Positions 13,860 through 20,851 of a stretch of 26,691 nt of DNA are shown in pieces. Origin of the DNA: a virus; the IMG/VR virus record IMGVR_UViG_3300044729_002142, positions 1 to 26,691 of that record; one strand, 5' to 3'. The number at the start of each line of letters is the position of its first letter. The stretch's first letter is position 1. A program made the translations under genes and the position numbers. The notes beneath the pieces are model-generated. The model had not been told where the DNA came from, made no database searches, and saw nothing but the letters and a program-made list of their open reading frames with translations.

Positions 13860-14911
13860 TGGCATTACCAAAAATTAAAAAAAAGTTACCACTTACATAC
13901 CCACCTGTTGGTTATGAACGAAGAGAACAACTTCTTGAGGATATCAATAGGGATGGTACATATTTGCCTAAATCATTATTACATGAAGATTTAGATGGTG
14001 GGTTTTTAGAGTTTGTTAAAAACGATTTGAGAACTTCAGTTTCAGGTAAAGATATTAAAGTTGTGGATATATTGATGACCACTCAAAACTGGTCTCAATT
14101 TACTCAAACTTGGGATTTTAATAATATCGACAAGAATGTTCAACCTCCATTTATTACTACAATAAGAACTCCTGAAGTTAAATTTGGGACAATACCGTCA
14201 TTAAAATATAATATCCCAAACAGAAAACAGTATTACTACGCAGCAGTTCCAACATGGGATGGACAAAGAAAAGGTATGGACATTTATACAATACCTCAAC
14301 CTGTTCCTGTTGATATAAAATATTCTGTTAAAATTATTTGTAACAGAATGAGAGAATTAAATAAGTTCAATCAGGTTATAATTGAAAAATTTTCATCAAG
14401 ACAAGCTTACACACAAATTAAAGGTCACTATATTCCAATACAACTTGACGAAGTTTCTGACGAGTCAGTTATGGATTTAGAAAAACGTAGATATTATATC
14501 CAAAGTTATTCTTTTACTTTACAAGGATTTTTAATTGATGAAAATGAATTTGAAGTTAAACCTGCGGTAAGTAGGTCTTTATTACTTATGGAAGTTGCTC
14601 CAAGAAAAACAAAAAGAAGAGTTAACAAAATACCACCAAACCCTAATAGAATACCTTTAGATATTTTATTTCCTGTTGGTACTACGGCGTATACCCAAAC
14701 ATTTGAGTATACAACAAATATTAAACTAATTGATTCTGAAAATATAACATCATACTCAATGTATATTAATGGTCTTTTTTATGGGACGGATATACAACAA
14801 CTTATTACGGGAGAAATACAGATTAATACAAATGATGTTTTAACTATTCAGATTATTAAGACAAATAATTCTTTACAATCTAATTTCCAACTTGAATCAA
14901 TACTGATTTAA
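13859..14911 (+). CDS. Tail terminator / sheath stabiliser, T4 gp15-like
   Basis: A 350-residue protein. The core (about residues 60-245) follows T4 gp15: YPPVGYERR and a disulphide-free N-terminus, TPEVKFGTIPSLKYNIPNRK, then VPVDIKYSVKIICNRMRELN (T4 has SPIKMIYELSIFTRYEDDMF), followed by IQLDEVSDESVMDLEKRRYY and FTLQGFLID (T4 AAIDEAIDGDNLSRRRIEWS and FEVNGWMYP). gp15 forms the hexameric ring capping tube and sheath and binds the neck. It exceeds T4 gp15 (272) by a C-terminal beta-rich extension about 255-350. It overlaps the zinc-ribbon stop, so is translated from the same mRNA. Its last four bases overlap the convergent antisense gene. Confidence 0.82.
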   Translation: MALPKIKKKLPLTYPPVGYERREQLLEDINRDGTYLPKSLLHEDLDGGFLEFVKNDLRTSVSGKDIKVVDILMTTQNWSQFTQTWDFNNIDKNVQPPFITTIRTPEVKFGTIPSLKYNIPNRKQYYYAAVPTWDGQRKGMDIYTIPQPVPVDIKYSVKIICNRMRELNKFNQVIIEKFSSRQAYTQIKGHYIPIQLDEVSDESVMDLEKRRYYIQSYSFTLQGFLIDENEFEVKPAVSRSLLLMEVAPRKTKRRVNKIPPNPNRIPLDILFPVGTTAYTQTFEYTTNIKLIDSENITSYSMYINGLFYGTDIQQLITGEIQINTNDVLTIQIIKTNNSLQSNFQLESILI

Positions 14912-15093
14912 TTTTCTCCGTAGATATCTTTTTTTTCCGAACAATTTAATTCAATAAGTTTTTCAATAAACCTATGAATTTTCAATCCATGTTTTAAGCA
15001 ATGTTTTTTTAACAACAAATGTGATTCTTCAGATATCTTAAGGTTCTTTATTTTCAAGGTAGAAAAAAGTAAGATTTTATTCTTACTAATCAA
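14908..15093 (-). CDS. Small helix-rich protein, ribbon-helix-helix-like
   Basis: A small protein, 61 residues from TTG at 15091-15093 or 49 from a second TTG at 15055-15057 (product starting MKIKNLKIS). The second start fits better: similar small proteins begin M-K-x-K-N-x-K-I-S-E-E. The core KISEESHLLLKKHCLKHGLK followed by IHRFIEKLIELN has the strand-helix-turn-helix pattern of ribbon-helix-helix DNA-binding proteins. It is convergent with gp15 (4-base overlap) and isolated on the minus strand inside the tail cassette, as expected of an independently acquired or early-expressed regulator. A TATTTAT on the same strand overlaps the first TTG, so it would serve the second start. Function is unproven. 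Confidence 0.6.
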   Translation of the reverse strand: MISKNKILLFSTLKIKNLKISEESHLLLKKHCLKHGLKIHRFIEKLIELNCSEKKDIYGEN

Positions 15094-15135
15094 TAAATAG
15101 TTCTTTAGACCAATAGTTTTTCAAGTTTTATAGAA

Positions 15136-15143
15136 TATTTATC
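15136..15143 (+). promoter_or_regulatory. Putative late promoter TATTTATC (tail sheath)
   Basis: TATTTATC followed by an A/T-only leader, 32 bases before the sheath ATG at 15176. The long A-rich leader before the ATG is what strong Bacteroidota-type translation starts look like. Confidence 0.6.
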
Positions 15144-15175
15144 AATAAATAAATTTTAAACAATTAAATTAAAAA

Positions 15176-18100
15176 ATGGCTACAGCAAACAAAGTATTCG
15201 TTTCTCCAGGTGTTTATACCTCAGAGAGAGATTTATCTTTTGTTTCACAAAGTGTTGGTGTAACTACTTTAGGTATTGTGGGTGAAACTCTTAAGGGTCC
15301 CGCATTTGAACCTATATTCATCACTAATTATGATGAATTCCAAACTTATTTTGGAGGTACGTTACCTGAAAAATTTGTGAATACACAAATCCCAAAATAT
15401 GAGGCGGCATATATTGCTAAATCATATCTACAACAATCTAACCAATTGTATGTAACAAGAATTTTAGGTCTATCAGGTTATGATGCAGGACCGTCTTGGT
15501 CAATAACCACAGTTGCAAATGTTAATTGCAGTACAGTTGGAATAACAGGAGGAACATCTTTCTCTATTGATTTCACAGGTTCAACTGCTTCAACAACATC
15601 TGTACAATTTACCTCAGCGGTTCCAAGTGTAATAAGTGGAAACACATATTATACTAATGGTTACACACAATTTGATGGTGGAACATCTACAATTTTAGGC
15701 GACTTACAAACACAATTACATAGTATTTTAGTTACTAATAGTACATCAGGAACTTCGGCTTATTATTTTGGTCCAGTTTCAGGTACTCAAGCAACTGCAA
15801 ATATTGTTGCTGGATTAACGGCTTCAACTAATGTATTTGGTGTTAATAGTATTACATCAACAACTATTGATTATTGTTCGGGTACAAATGACGCTTGGTT
15901 CTATGCTAATTTTGTTCCACCCGCTAACGGTAACGCATATTATGGTAATTCATATTACACAAATGTTTCTTCTTTATCGGGAACCGCTTACGGAGTTGCA
16001 GGCTCATTTACAGGTACGGTATCAGGTTTTTATTACGGATTCTCGGGAACAAGTTATTCAGGATATAACAATCTTGTTGTTGCAACTTTACGTTCAAGAG
16101 GTATTACTCAATATTCATCAACCTTACACGGACCACAATATCAAGTGACAGGTACTTCTGATGTAACAATGATTGGTACAGGTAGTTATTCAGGAATAAG
16201 TCAAAATCCTTATGCTACTTTCTTGATTTCAGGTAGAACTTATGAAAACGACACGTTTAGTTTTGAGACATCATTTGCAACATCACAAGCTAACTATATT
16301 AGTAGTGTGTTTGGTGTGTCAAATTTCGCTAAAGACAGAACTGAAGTTCCTTTGTTTGTTGAAGAAAGATATTCAACAATGTTGGATTATGGATATAATC
16401 AAGGATTTATTCGTGGATTAAACGCTAATAATTTTATTTCTTTAGGTGATGCAAGAACTTCAACAAATACTGATACAACTGGTTTCTATTTAGAGAGATA
16501 CCAAACACCTTCATCTCCTTGGGTTGTTTCTGAACTTAGAGGTAATTTAGTTTATAAATTATTCCGTGTTTATACCATTCCTGATGGAAATGCCGCAAAC
16601 AGAGAAGTTAAGGTTTCTATTGCAAATATCTCATTTAACAATGGAACATTTGACTTGATAGTTAGAGATTTCTATGATACAGATGCTAACCCATCAGTTA
16701 TTGAGAAATTCACTAATTGTACATTAGATGCTACAAATAACAGTTTTGTGGCTAAGAAGGTAGGTTCTATCGACGGTGAATACGCAATTCTTTCTAAATA
16801 TATTATGTTAGAAATGAATGAAGAAGCTCCGTTAGACGCTCTTCCTTGTGGATTTGAAGGTTTTATAACAAGAAGTTATACTAATGGTACATCTCCTTTC
16901 CCTGTCTATAAAACACACTATGCAATCCCTGGTGAAGTAATTGCGAATCCTCCATTTGGTAGTTCTACAGGTGGTGATAATGCAGTAACTAGTCCTGGTG
17001 ATAATAAAAGAAGAACTTATTTAGGTATTTCATCTTCAGTAGGTGTTGACGCAGATTTCTTCGACTATAAAGGAAAACAAAGACCTGTTGGTGATTTGTG
17101 TGAAGAAGGTAGTTACAACAACTGGCCAAACACAACAAAAGGTTTCCACATGGATAGTGGGGCAACTGTTGTAACGGTAAGTGGTGTTACACAATTTGAA
17201 GTTGGTGATGGTTCATTTAGTTCTGAACCAACAGATTCAACTAATCCATATTACTTCCTATACTCAAGAAAGTTTAGTTTCTTAGTACAAGGTGGTTTTG
17301 ACGGATGGGATATCTACGATGAAAGAAGAACAAATGATGATTCTTACGCTCTTGGGCAGACTAAATTTAGAGCTGGTTTTTGTCCACAAGCACCATATCC
17401 AACATCAACAGGATGGGGTTCATTTAAAATTATCACTATTGAAGACGGCACAATTGATTACGCAAACACCGACTATTACGCATACTTGTTAGGTATTAGA
17501 ACTTTTGCTAATCCTGAGGTAACAAACATCAATGTTCTTGTAACACCTGGTGTTGATTATGTTAATAATAGTGGATTAGTTGAATCTGCAATTGATATGA
17601 TTACAAACGAAAGAGCGGATTCAATCTATGTTTGTACAACTCCTGACTTTAACCTATTACAAAACTCAACTTCGATGGATAATTTAATTTACCCACAAGA
17701 AGCGGTTGATAGTTTAGAACAAACAGGAATTGACTCTAACTACACAGCAACTTACTATCCATGGGTTCTTACTCGTGATACAGTAAATAACACTCAAATC
17801 TATATTCCAGCAACTGCTGAAGTTACAAGAAACTTAGCGTTAACTGATAACATAGCGTTCCCATGGTTTGCAACTGCGGGTTACACAAGAGGTATTGTAA
17901 ATGCGGTTAGAGCTAGAAAGAGATTAACTCAAGAAGATAGAGACACTCTTTACAAAGGAAGAATTAACCCAATCGCAACTTTCAACGACGTTGGAACTGT
18001 CATTTGGGGTAACAAAACTCTTCAAATTGCTGAATCAGCATTAGACAGAATTAACGTTAGAAGATTGTTATTACAAGCTCGTAAATTGATTTCTGCGGTG

Positions 18101-18355
18101 GCTATCAGATTGTTGTTTGAACAAAATGATAATACAGTTAGACAACAATTCCTTGACTCTGTTAATCCAATCTTAGATGCTATTAGAAGAGACAGAGGTT
18201 TATATGACTTCCGTGTAACAGTACAAAATACTCCTGAAGACTTAGATGCTAACCAATTAGTAGGTAAGATTTATATCAAACCAACTAAAGCATTAGAGTT
18301 CATTGATATTGAGTTCTTAATTACACCAACAGGAGCGTCTTTTGAAGACATCTAA
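15176..18355 (+). CDS. Contractile tail sheath protein, T4 gp18-like, with large insertion
   Basis: A 1059-residue sheath subunit; T4 gp18 has 659. The N-terminus has the family signature FVSPGVYTSERDLSFVSQS, TLGIVGETLKGPAFEP and QLYVTRILG. About residues 105-345 are a Gly/Ser/Thr/Tyr-rich beta segment without a T4 counterpart, probably an extra domain on the outer sheath surface. The family fold resumes at about 350 (FLISGRTYENDTF) and continues through ALPCGFEGF, the helical ARKRLTQEDRDTLYKGRINP and the C-terminal RRLLLQARKLISAVAIRLLF, ending in VGKIYIKPTKALEFIDIEFL, the strand-exchange domain that locks subunits together. Hexameric rings of this protein contract to drive the tube through the envelope. 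It has its own late-type promoter and a strong terminator right after, so is probably a very highly expressed single-gene unit. Confidence 0.95.
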   Translation: MATANKVFVSPGVYTSERDLSFVSQSVGVTTLGIVGETLKGPAFEPIFITNYDEFQTYFGGTLPEKFVNTQIPKYEAAYIAKSYLQQSNQLYVTRILGLSGYDAGPSWSITTVANVNCSTVGITGGTSFSIDFTGSTASTTSVQFTSAVPSVISGNTYYTNGYTQFDGGTSTILGDLQTQLHSILVTNSTSGTSAYYFGPVSGTQATANIVAGLTASTNVFGVNSITSTTIDYCSGTNDAWFYANFVPPANGNAYYGNSYYTNVSSLSGTAYGVAGSFTGTVSGFYYGFSGTSYSGYNNLVVATLRSRGITQYSSTLHGPQYQVTGTSDVTMIGTGSYSGISQNPYATFLISGRTYENDTFSFETSFATSQANYISSVFGVSNFAKDRTEVPLFVEERYSTMLDYGYNQGFIRGLNANNFISLGDARTSTNTDTTGFYLERYQTPSSPWVVSELRGNLVYKLFRVYTIPDGNAANREVKVSIANISFNNGTFDLIVRDFYDTDANPSVIEKFTNCTLDATNNSFVAKKVGSIDGEYAILSKYIMLEMNEEAPLDALPCGFEGFITRSYTNGTSPFPVYKTHYAIPGEVIANPPFGSSTGGDNAVTSPGDNKRRTYLGISSSVGVDADFFDYKGKQRPVGDLCEEGSYNNWPNTTKGFHMDSGATVVTVSGVTQFEVGDGSFSSEPTDSTNPYYFLYSRKFSFLVQGGFDGWDIYDERRTNDDSYALGQTKFRAGFCPQAPYPTSTGWGSFKIITIEDGTIDYANTDYYAYLLGIRTFANPEVTNINVLVTPGVDYVNNSGLVESAIDMITNERADSIYVCTTPDFNLLQNSTSMDNLIYPQEAVDSLEQTGIDSNYTATYYPWVLTRDTVNNTQIYIPATAEVTRNLALTDNIAFPWFATAGYTRGIVNAVRARKRLTQEDRDTLYKGRINPIATFNDVGTVIWGNKTLQIAESALDRINVRRLLLQARKLISAVAIRLLFEQNDNTVRQQFLDSVNPILDAIRRDRGLYDFRVTVQNTPEDLDANQLVGKIYIKPTKALEFIDIEFLITPTGASFEDI

Positions 18356-18370
18356 TTAACTTAAATTTAA

Positions 18371-18399
18371 AAAGACCCTCACGAAAGTGGGGGTTTTTT
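18371..18399 (+). terminator. Intrinsic terminator after sheath gene
   Basis: ACCCTCAC (18375-18382) pairs with GTGGGGGT (18387-18394) around a GAAA tetraloop, with one T-G wobble, followed by TTTTT. The flanking A/T tracts could extend the stem. Confidence 0.9.
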
Positions 18400-18409
18400 A
18401 TTTACATAA

Positions 18410-18417
18410 TATTTATA
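18410..18417 (+). promoter_or_regulatory. Putative late promoter TATTTATA (HAD gene)
   Basis: TATTTATA between the sheath terminator and the HAD-gene ATG, only 3 bases from it. It supplies independent transcription after the terminator. If it is a -10 element, the first ATG (18421) would be at or before the transcript start and the ATG at 18427 might be used. Confidence 0.55.
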
Positions 18418-18420
18418 GAT

Positions 18421-19236
18421 ATGAAAATGTTTTTAGTAGAAAAATTTGAAGAAGAAATTACACCCGATTTAAAGTATTATGCTTTTGACTGGGATGATAA
18501 TATTCTTACAATGCCAACACAAATAATACTTCGTACTGAAGATGGTGAAGAAGTTGGTATGTCAACAGAAGACTTTGCGGAATATCGTGTGAAAGTTGGA
18601 GTTGAACCTTTTGAATATAAAAAGAAAACAGTTGTTGGATTTGCTGACGACCCGTTCAGAAATTTTGGAACCAAGGGGGATAAGAGGTTCATTATCGACG
18701 CGATGATGGCAAAAGAAGGACCAGCTTGGGGAGACTTTGTTGAAGCGGTTAATGGGGGTTCAATCTTTTCAATTGTTACCGCAAGAGGACATTCACCATT
18801 GGCTTTACGTAGAGCTATCGAAAATATGATTGAAACTAATTTTAGAGGAATATCTAAAAAAGAATTGGTTAAAAATTTAAGAAAGTTTAGAAAGTTTGCG
18901 GGTGAGGAAGATATGAAAGATAAAGAACTTATAAATGCTTATATGGATATGAATAAGTATTATCCTGTAACATTTGGAGACGGTTCCGCTCAAAGTCCCG
19001 AAAAAGGAAAGGTAGATGCTTTAAGAGAGTTTCAACAATATGTAAAATATTTAGCAAATATACTTAAAAAACCAGTAATGTTTAAAGATGATATTAGTAA
19101 TAATTTTATTCCTAAAATAGGATTTTCAGATGATGATTTAAGAAATCTAGAAAAAGTTAAAGATGAATTATCAAAAGACCCAGAAAATATTATTCAAACA
19201 ATATCAACACATGGTGGTAAAAAGCAAAACTATTAA
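18421..19236 (+). CDS. HAD-superfamily hydrolase-like protein with capsid-targeting-like N-terminus
   Basis: A 271-residue protein. Motif I is AFDWDDNIL (D23 nucleophile, D25), motif II IVTARGHS (T120), and a late acidic loop GFSDDDLRN supplies the motif IV aspartates; TFGDGSAQSPEKGK may hold the motif III Lys. HAD enzymes use the first Asp to remove phosphate from small molecules, proteins or nucleic-acid ends. The substrate here is unknown. The N-terminus MKMFLVEKFEEE contains L-V-E followed by Lys and resembles the other short leading peptides in the window, so head packaging is possible. It is inserted between the sheath and tube genes, flanked by a terminator and promoters, which looks like an added gene ('moron') in the tail operon. 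The last ~40 residues are charged and probably flexible. Confidence 0.8.
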   Translation: MKMFLVEKFEEEITPDLKYYAFDWDDNILTMPTQIILRTEDGEEVGMSTEDFAEYRVKVGVEPFEYKKKTVVGFADDPFRNFGTKGDKRFIIDAMMAKEGPAWGDFVEAVNGGSIFSIVTARGHSPLALRRAIENMIETNFRGISKKELVKNLRKFRKFAGEEDMKDKELINAYMDMNKYYPVTFGDGSAQSPEKGKVDALREFQQYVKYLANILKKPVMFKDDISNNFIPKIGFSDDDLRNLEKVKDELSKDPENIIQTISTHGGKKQNY

Positions 19237-19244
19237 TATTTATA
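19237..19244 (+). promoter_or_regulatory. Upstream TATTTATA copy before tail tube
   Basis: TATTTATA directly after the HAD stop, 108 bases before the tube ATG. It is the first of two copies in this gap. The 67 bases between the copies contain no ORF and no strong hairpin that I can see. Confidence 0.45.
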
Positions 19245-19311
19245 AACTGGACTTATAGCAAGTTTGAATAAAAAAAAACCTAAAGTAAATAGAAAAATTT
19301 TCGATAGGGAC

Positions 19312-19319
19312 TATTTATA
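19312..19319 (+). promoter_or_regulatory. Putative late promoter TATTTATA (tail tube)
   Basis: TATTTATA 33 bases before the tube ATG, followed by an A-rich leader, the same arrangement as at the sheath gene. Probably the main tube promoter. Confidence 0.6.
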
Positions 19320-19352
19320 ATAAAATAAAAGAAAAATTTAAAACAAAATAAT

Positions 19353-19838
19353 ATGGCTGATTTATTAATGAAAATGCCGATACCCTACGAACCAAAAAGG
19401 AAGAATAGGTTTATCATGTCTTTTAACGACTTGGGTATTAACGAATGGTATGTAGAATCAACAAGTAGACCTTCTTTAACGATTAACTCTACTGCGATTG
19501 ATTTCTTAAATACTAAAACTTATGTTGCGGGTAAGTATGAGTGGGGAGAAATCTCTGTAACTTTCCGTGACCCAATTGGACCTTCAGCATCACAAGCGTT
19601 GATGGAATGGGTTCGTCTACATGCTGAGTCTGTAACAGGACGTATGGGATACGCTGCAGGTTATAAGAGAGATATTTTCTTAAGTCTATTAGACCCGACA
19701 GGTGTTGTAATTGAAAAGTGGGTTCTTAAAAACACATTCCTTACAAAAGTTGACTTCCAAGGATTATCTTACTCTGAAGATGGATTGGTAACTATCCAAG
19801 CATCTTTAAGACCTGACTACTGTATATTATTATATTAA
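19353..19838 (+). CDS. Tail tube protein, T4 gp19-like
   Basis: A 161-residue protein (T4 gp19 has 163). The N-terminus MPIPYEPKRKNRFIMSF, the centre YEWGEISVTFRDPIGPSASQ followed by ALMEWVRLHAESVTGRMGYA, and the C-terminal YKRDIFLSLLDPTGVVIEKW and LTKVDFQGLSYSEDG follow the tube family closely throughout. Stacked hexamers form the rigid inner tube through which DNA passes, surrounded by the gp18-like sheath. It is a single-gene unit: two late-type motifs upstream and an intrinsic terminator 22 bases after the stop, matching the expectation of very high expression. Confidence 0.95.
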   Translation: MADLLMKMPIPYEPKRKNRFIMSFNDLGINEWYVESTSRPSLTINSTAIDFLNTKTYVAGKYEWGEISVTFRDPIGPSASQALMEWVRLHAESVTGRMGYAAGYKRDIFLSLLDPTGVVIEKWVLKNTFLTKVDFQGLSYSEDGLVTIQASLRPDYCILLY

Positions 19839-19860
19839 TATTATTTACTTTCTTATATTC

Positions 19861-19884
19861 AAACCCACGAAAGTGGGTTTTTTT
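19861..19884 (+). terminator. Intrinsic terminator after tube gene
   Basis: Perfect 8-bp stem AAACCCAC (19861-19868) with GTGGGTTT (19873-19880), GAAA tetraloop, then a T-run. Nearly the same core (CCAC-GAAA-GTGG type) as the sheath terminator. Confidence 0.92.
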
Positions 19885-19907
19885 ATTTACAATAAATAAA
19901 AATAAGG

Positions 19908-19917
19908 TATTTTTATA
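19908..19917 (+). promoter_or_regulatory. Degenerate late-type motif (gp26-like gene)
   Basis: TATTTTTATA, with two extra T compared with TATTTATA, 10 bases before the ATG at 19928. Possibly a weaker promoter for a protein needed in few copies. Confidence 0.4.
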
Positions 19918-19927
19918 ATAAAAAACT

Positions 19928-20677
19928 ATGAGTGACAATATAAATCAAATGAATTTAGACCTTCCACACGACGTGGTATTACTACCAAGCGAGGGTAGAT
20001 TTTATAAAAATAAGAAAAAATCTGTTAAGGTTGGATATCTAACTGCTGCCGATGAAAACATTTTAGCTTCAGTTAACAATTTAAGTGGTGACCAAATTAT
20101 TACTAATTTAGTTAGAAGTAAATTATATGAACCTGATATTAGACCTGAAGAAATGTTAGAGGGTGATTTAGAGGCTATTTTGGTTTTTTTAAGAAATACT
20201 TCATTTGGTGCTAATTATGATTTTACTTTAATTGACCCTGAAACTGATAAGAAATTTGAACATACTATAACACTTGAGTCTTTAGATTTCAAAAAAAGTG
20301 ATGTTGAACCTAATTCAGAAGGTTTGATTTCTTTAGTTTTACCAAAAACAAAGAAAGAAATTAAAATTAAATTTTTAACATACGGAGAAAGTCAAAGTAT
20401 TAGTCGACAGATTGACTCTTACCCAAAGGGTATGGTTTCACCTTCAGTAACTCTGAAGTTGACTAAACAAATTATTGAGGTTGAAGGTAACCGAGAAGAA
20501 AGTGCAATTGCGGATTTTATATCTAAAATGCCAATCATGGATTCAAAATACATAAACAACTTCATTAGAGAAAACGAACCTAAGTTGGATTTAGTGAGAG
20601 AAATAACAGCCCCATCTGGAAAAAAGGTACTCACCCGTGTGACCTTTGGGGCGGAGTTTTTTCGCCCTTTCTTCTGA
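19928..20677 (+). CDS. Baseplate protein, T4 gp26-like
   Basis: A 249-residue protein. The beginning (DLPHDVVLLPSEGRFYKNKK then VKVGYLTAADENIL) matches the LPSkG.FY...V.vryLTa.DE pattern of the T4 gp26-like baseplate family. So do GDLEAILVFLRNTSFGANYD in the middle and the end, FISKMPIMDSKYINNFIREN, LDLVREI and FFRPFF. In many relatives the end holds a C-x2-C zinc site before the final strand. Here it is APSGKKV with no cysteine in the whole protein, so no zinc is bound. It probably takes part in building the baseplate hub. Its 3' end overlaps the small gp51-like frame, copying the gp26-gp51 order of T4. Confidence 0.72.
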   Translation: MSDNINQMNLDLPHDVVLLPSEGRFYKNKKKSVKVGYLTAADENILASVNNLSGDQIITNLVRSKLYEPDIRPEEMLEGDLEAILVFLRNTSFGANYDFTLIDPETDKKFEHTITLESLDFKKSDVEPNSEGLISLVLPKTKKEIKIKFLTYGESQSISRQIDSYPKGMVSPSVTLKLTKQIIEVEGNREESAIADFISKMPIMDSKYINNFIRENEPKLDLVREITAPSGKKVLTRVTFGAEFFRPFF

Positions 20678-20822
20678 GTATTTAAAAAATTTATTGGACC
20701 AATATTATCTATTGGGTTCCAAAATACATCTGTCATATTCCGATTTCATGAAAATGCCGTCTTATCACCGTAGATATTTGGTTGATAAGGTTATTGAAAT
20801 TAATACACCTAAAAACGAATAG
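20646..20822 (+). CDS. Small overlapping baseplate assembly protein, T4 gp51-like
   Basis: An unusual small ORF that overlaps the last 32 bases of the gp26-like gene in the +1 frame and ends at TAG 20820-20822. The frame opens after a TGA at 20640-20642. The first possible start is TTG at 20646, giving 58 residues. The distinctive part is EYLKNLLDQYYLLGSKIHLS, then YSDFMKMPSYHRRYLVDKVI, which has the Y-x-D/E-L/F-M-x-MP-x-x-x-R-x-Y pattern of gp51-like baseplate hub assembly proteins of T4-type phages; these usually follow gp26. No ATG occurs before the conserved part, so expression must use TTG, coupling to the upstream stop (TGAG), or a frameshift at TTTTTTC (20657-20663) that would join it to the gp26-like protein. 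Confidence 0.65.
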   Translation: MGRSFFALSSEYLKNLLDQYYLLGSKIHLSYSDFMKMPSYHRRYLVDKVIEINTPKNE

Positions 20823-20827
20823 TAGGT

Positions 20828-20835
20828 TATTTATA
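20828..20835 (+). promoter_or_regulatory. Putative late promoter TATTTATA (tape measure)
   Basis: TATTTATA, 16 bases before the ATG at 20852 and 5 bases after the gp51-like stop. Confidence 0.58.
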
Positions 20836-20851
20836 TAATAAAGATTAAATT

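Noticed and set aside
15831-17492. Plus-strand ORFs of 66-105 codons inside the sheath gene
   Set aside because: They lie in other frames of a well-conserved sheath gene and their products look like codon-shifted Thr/Ser-rich text.
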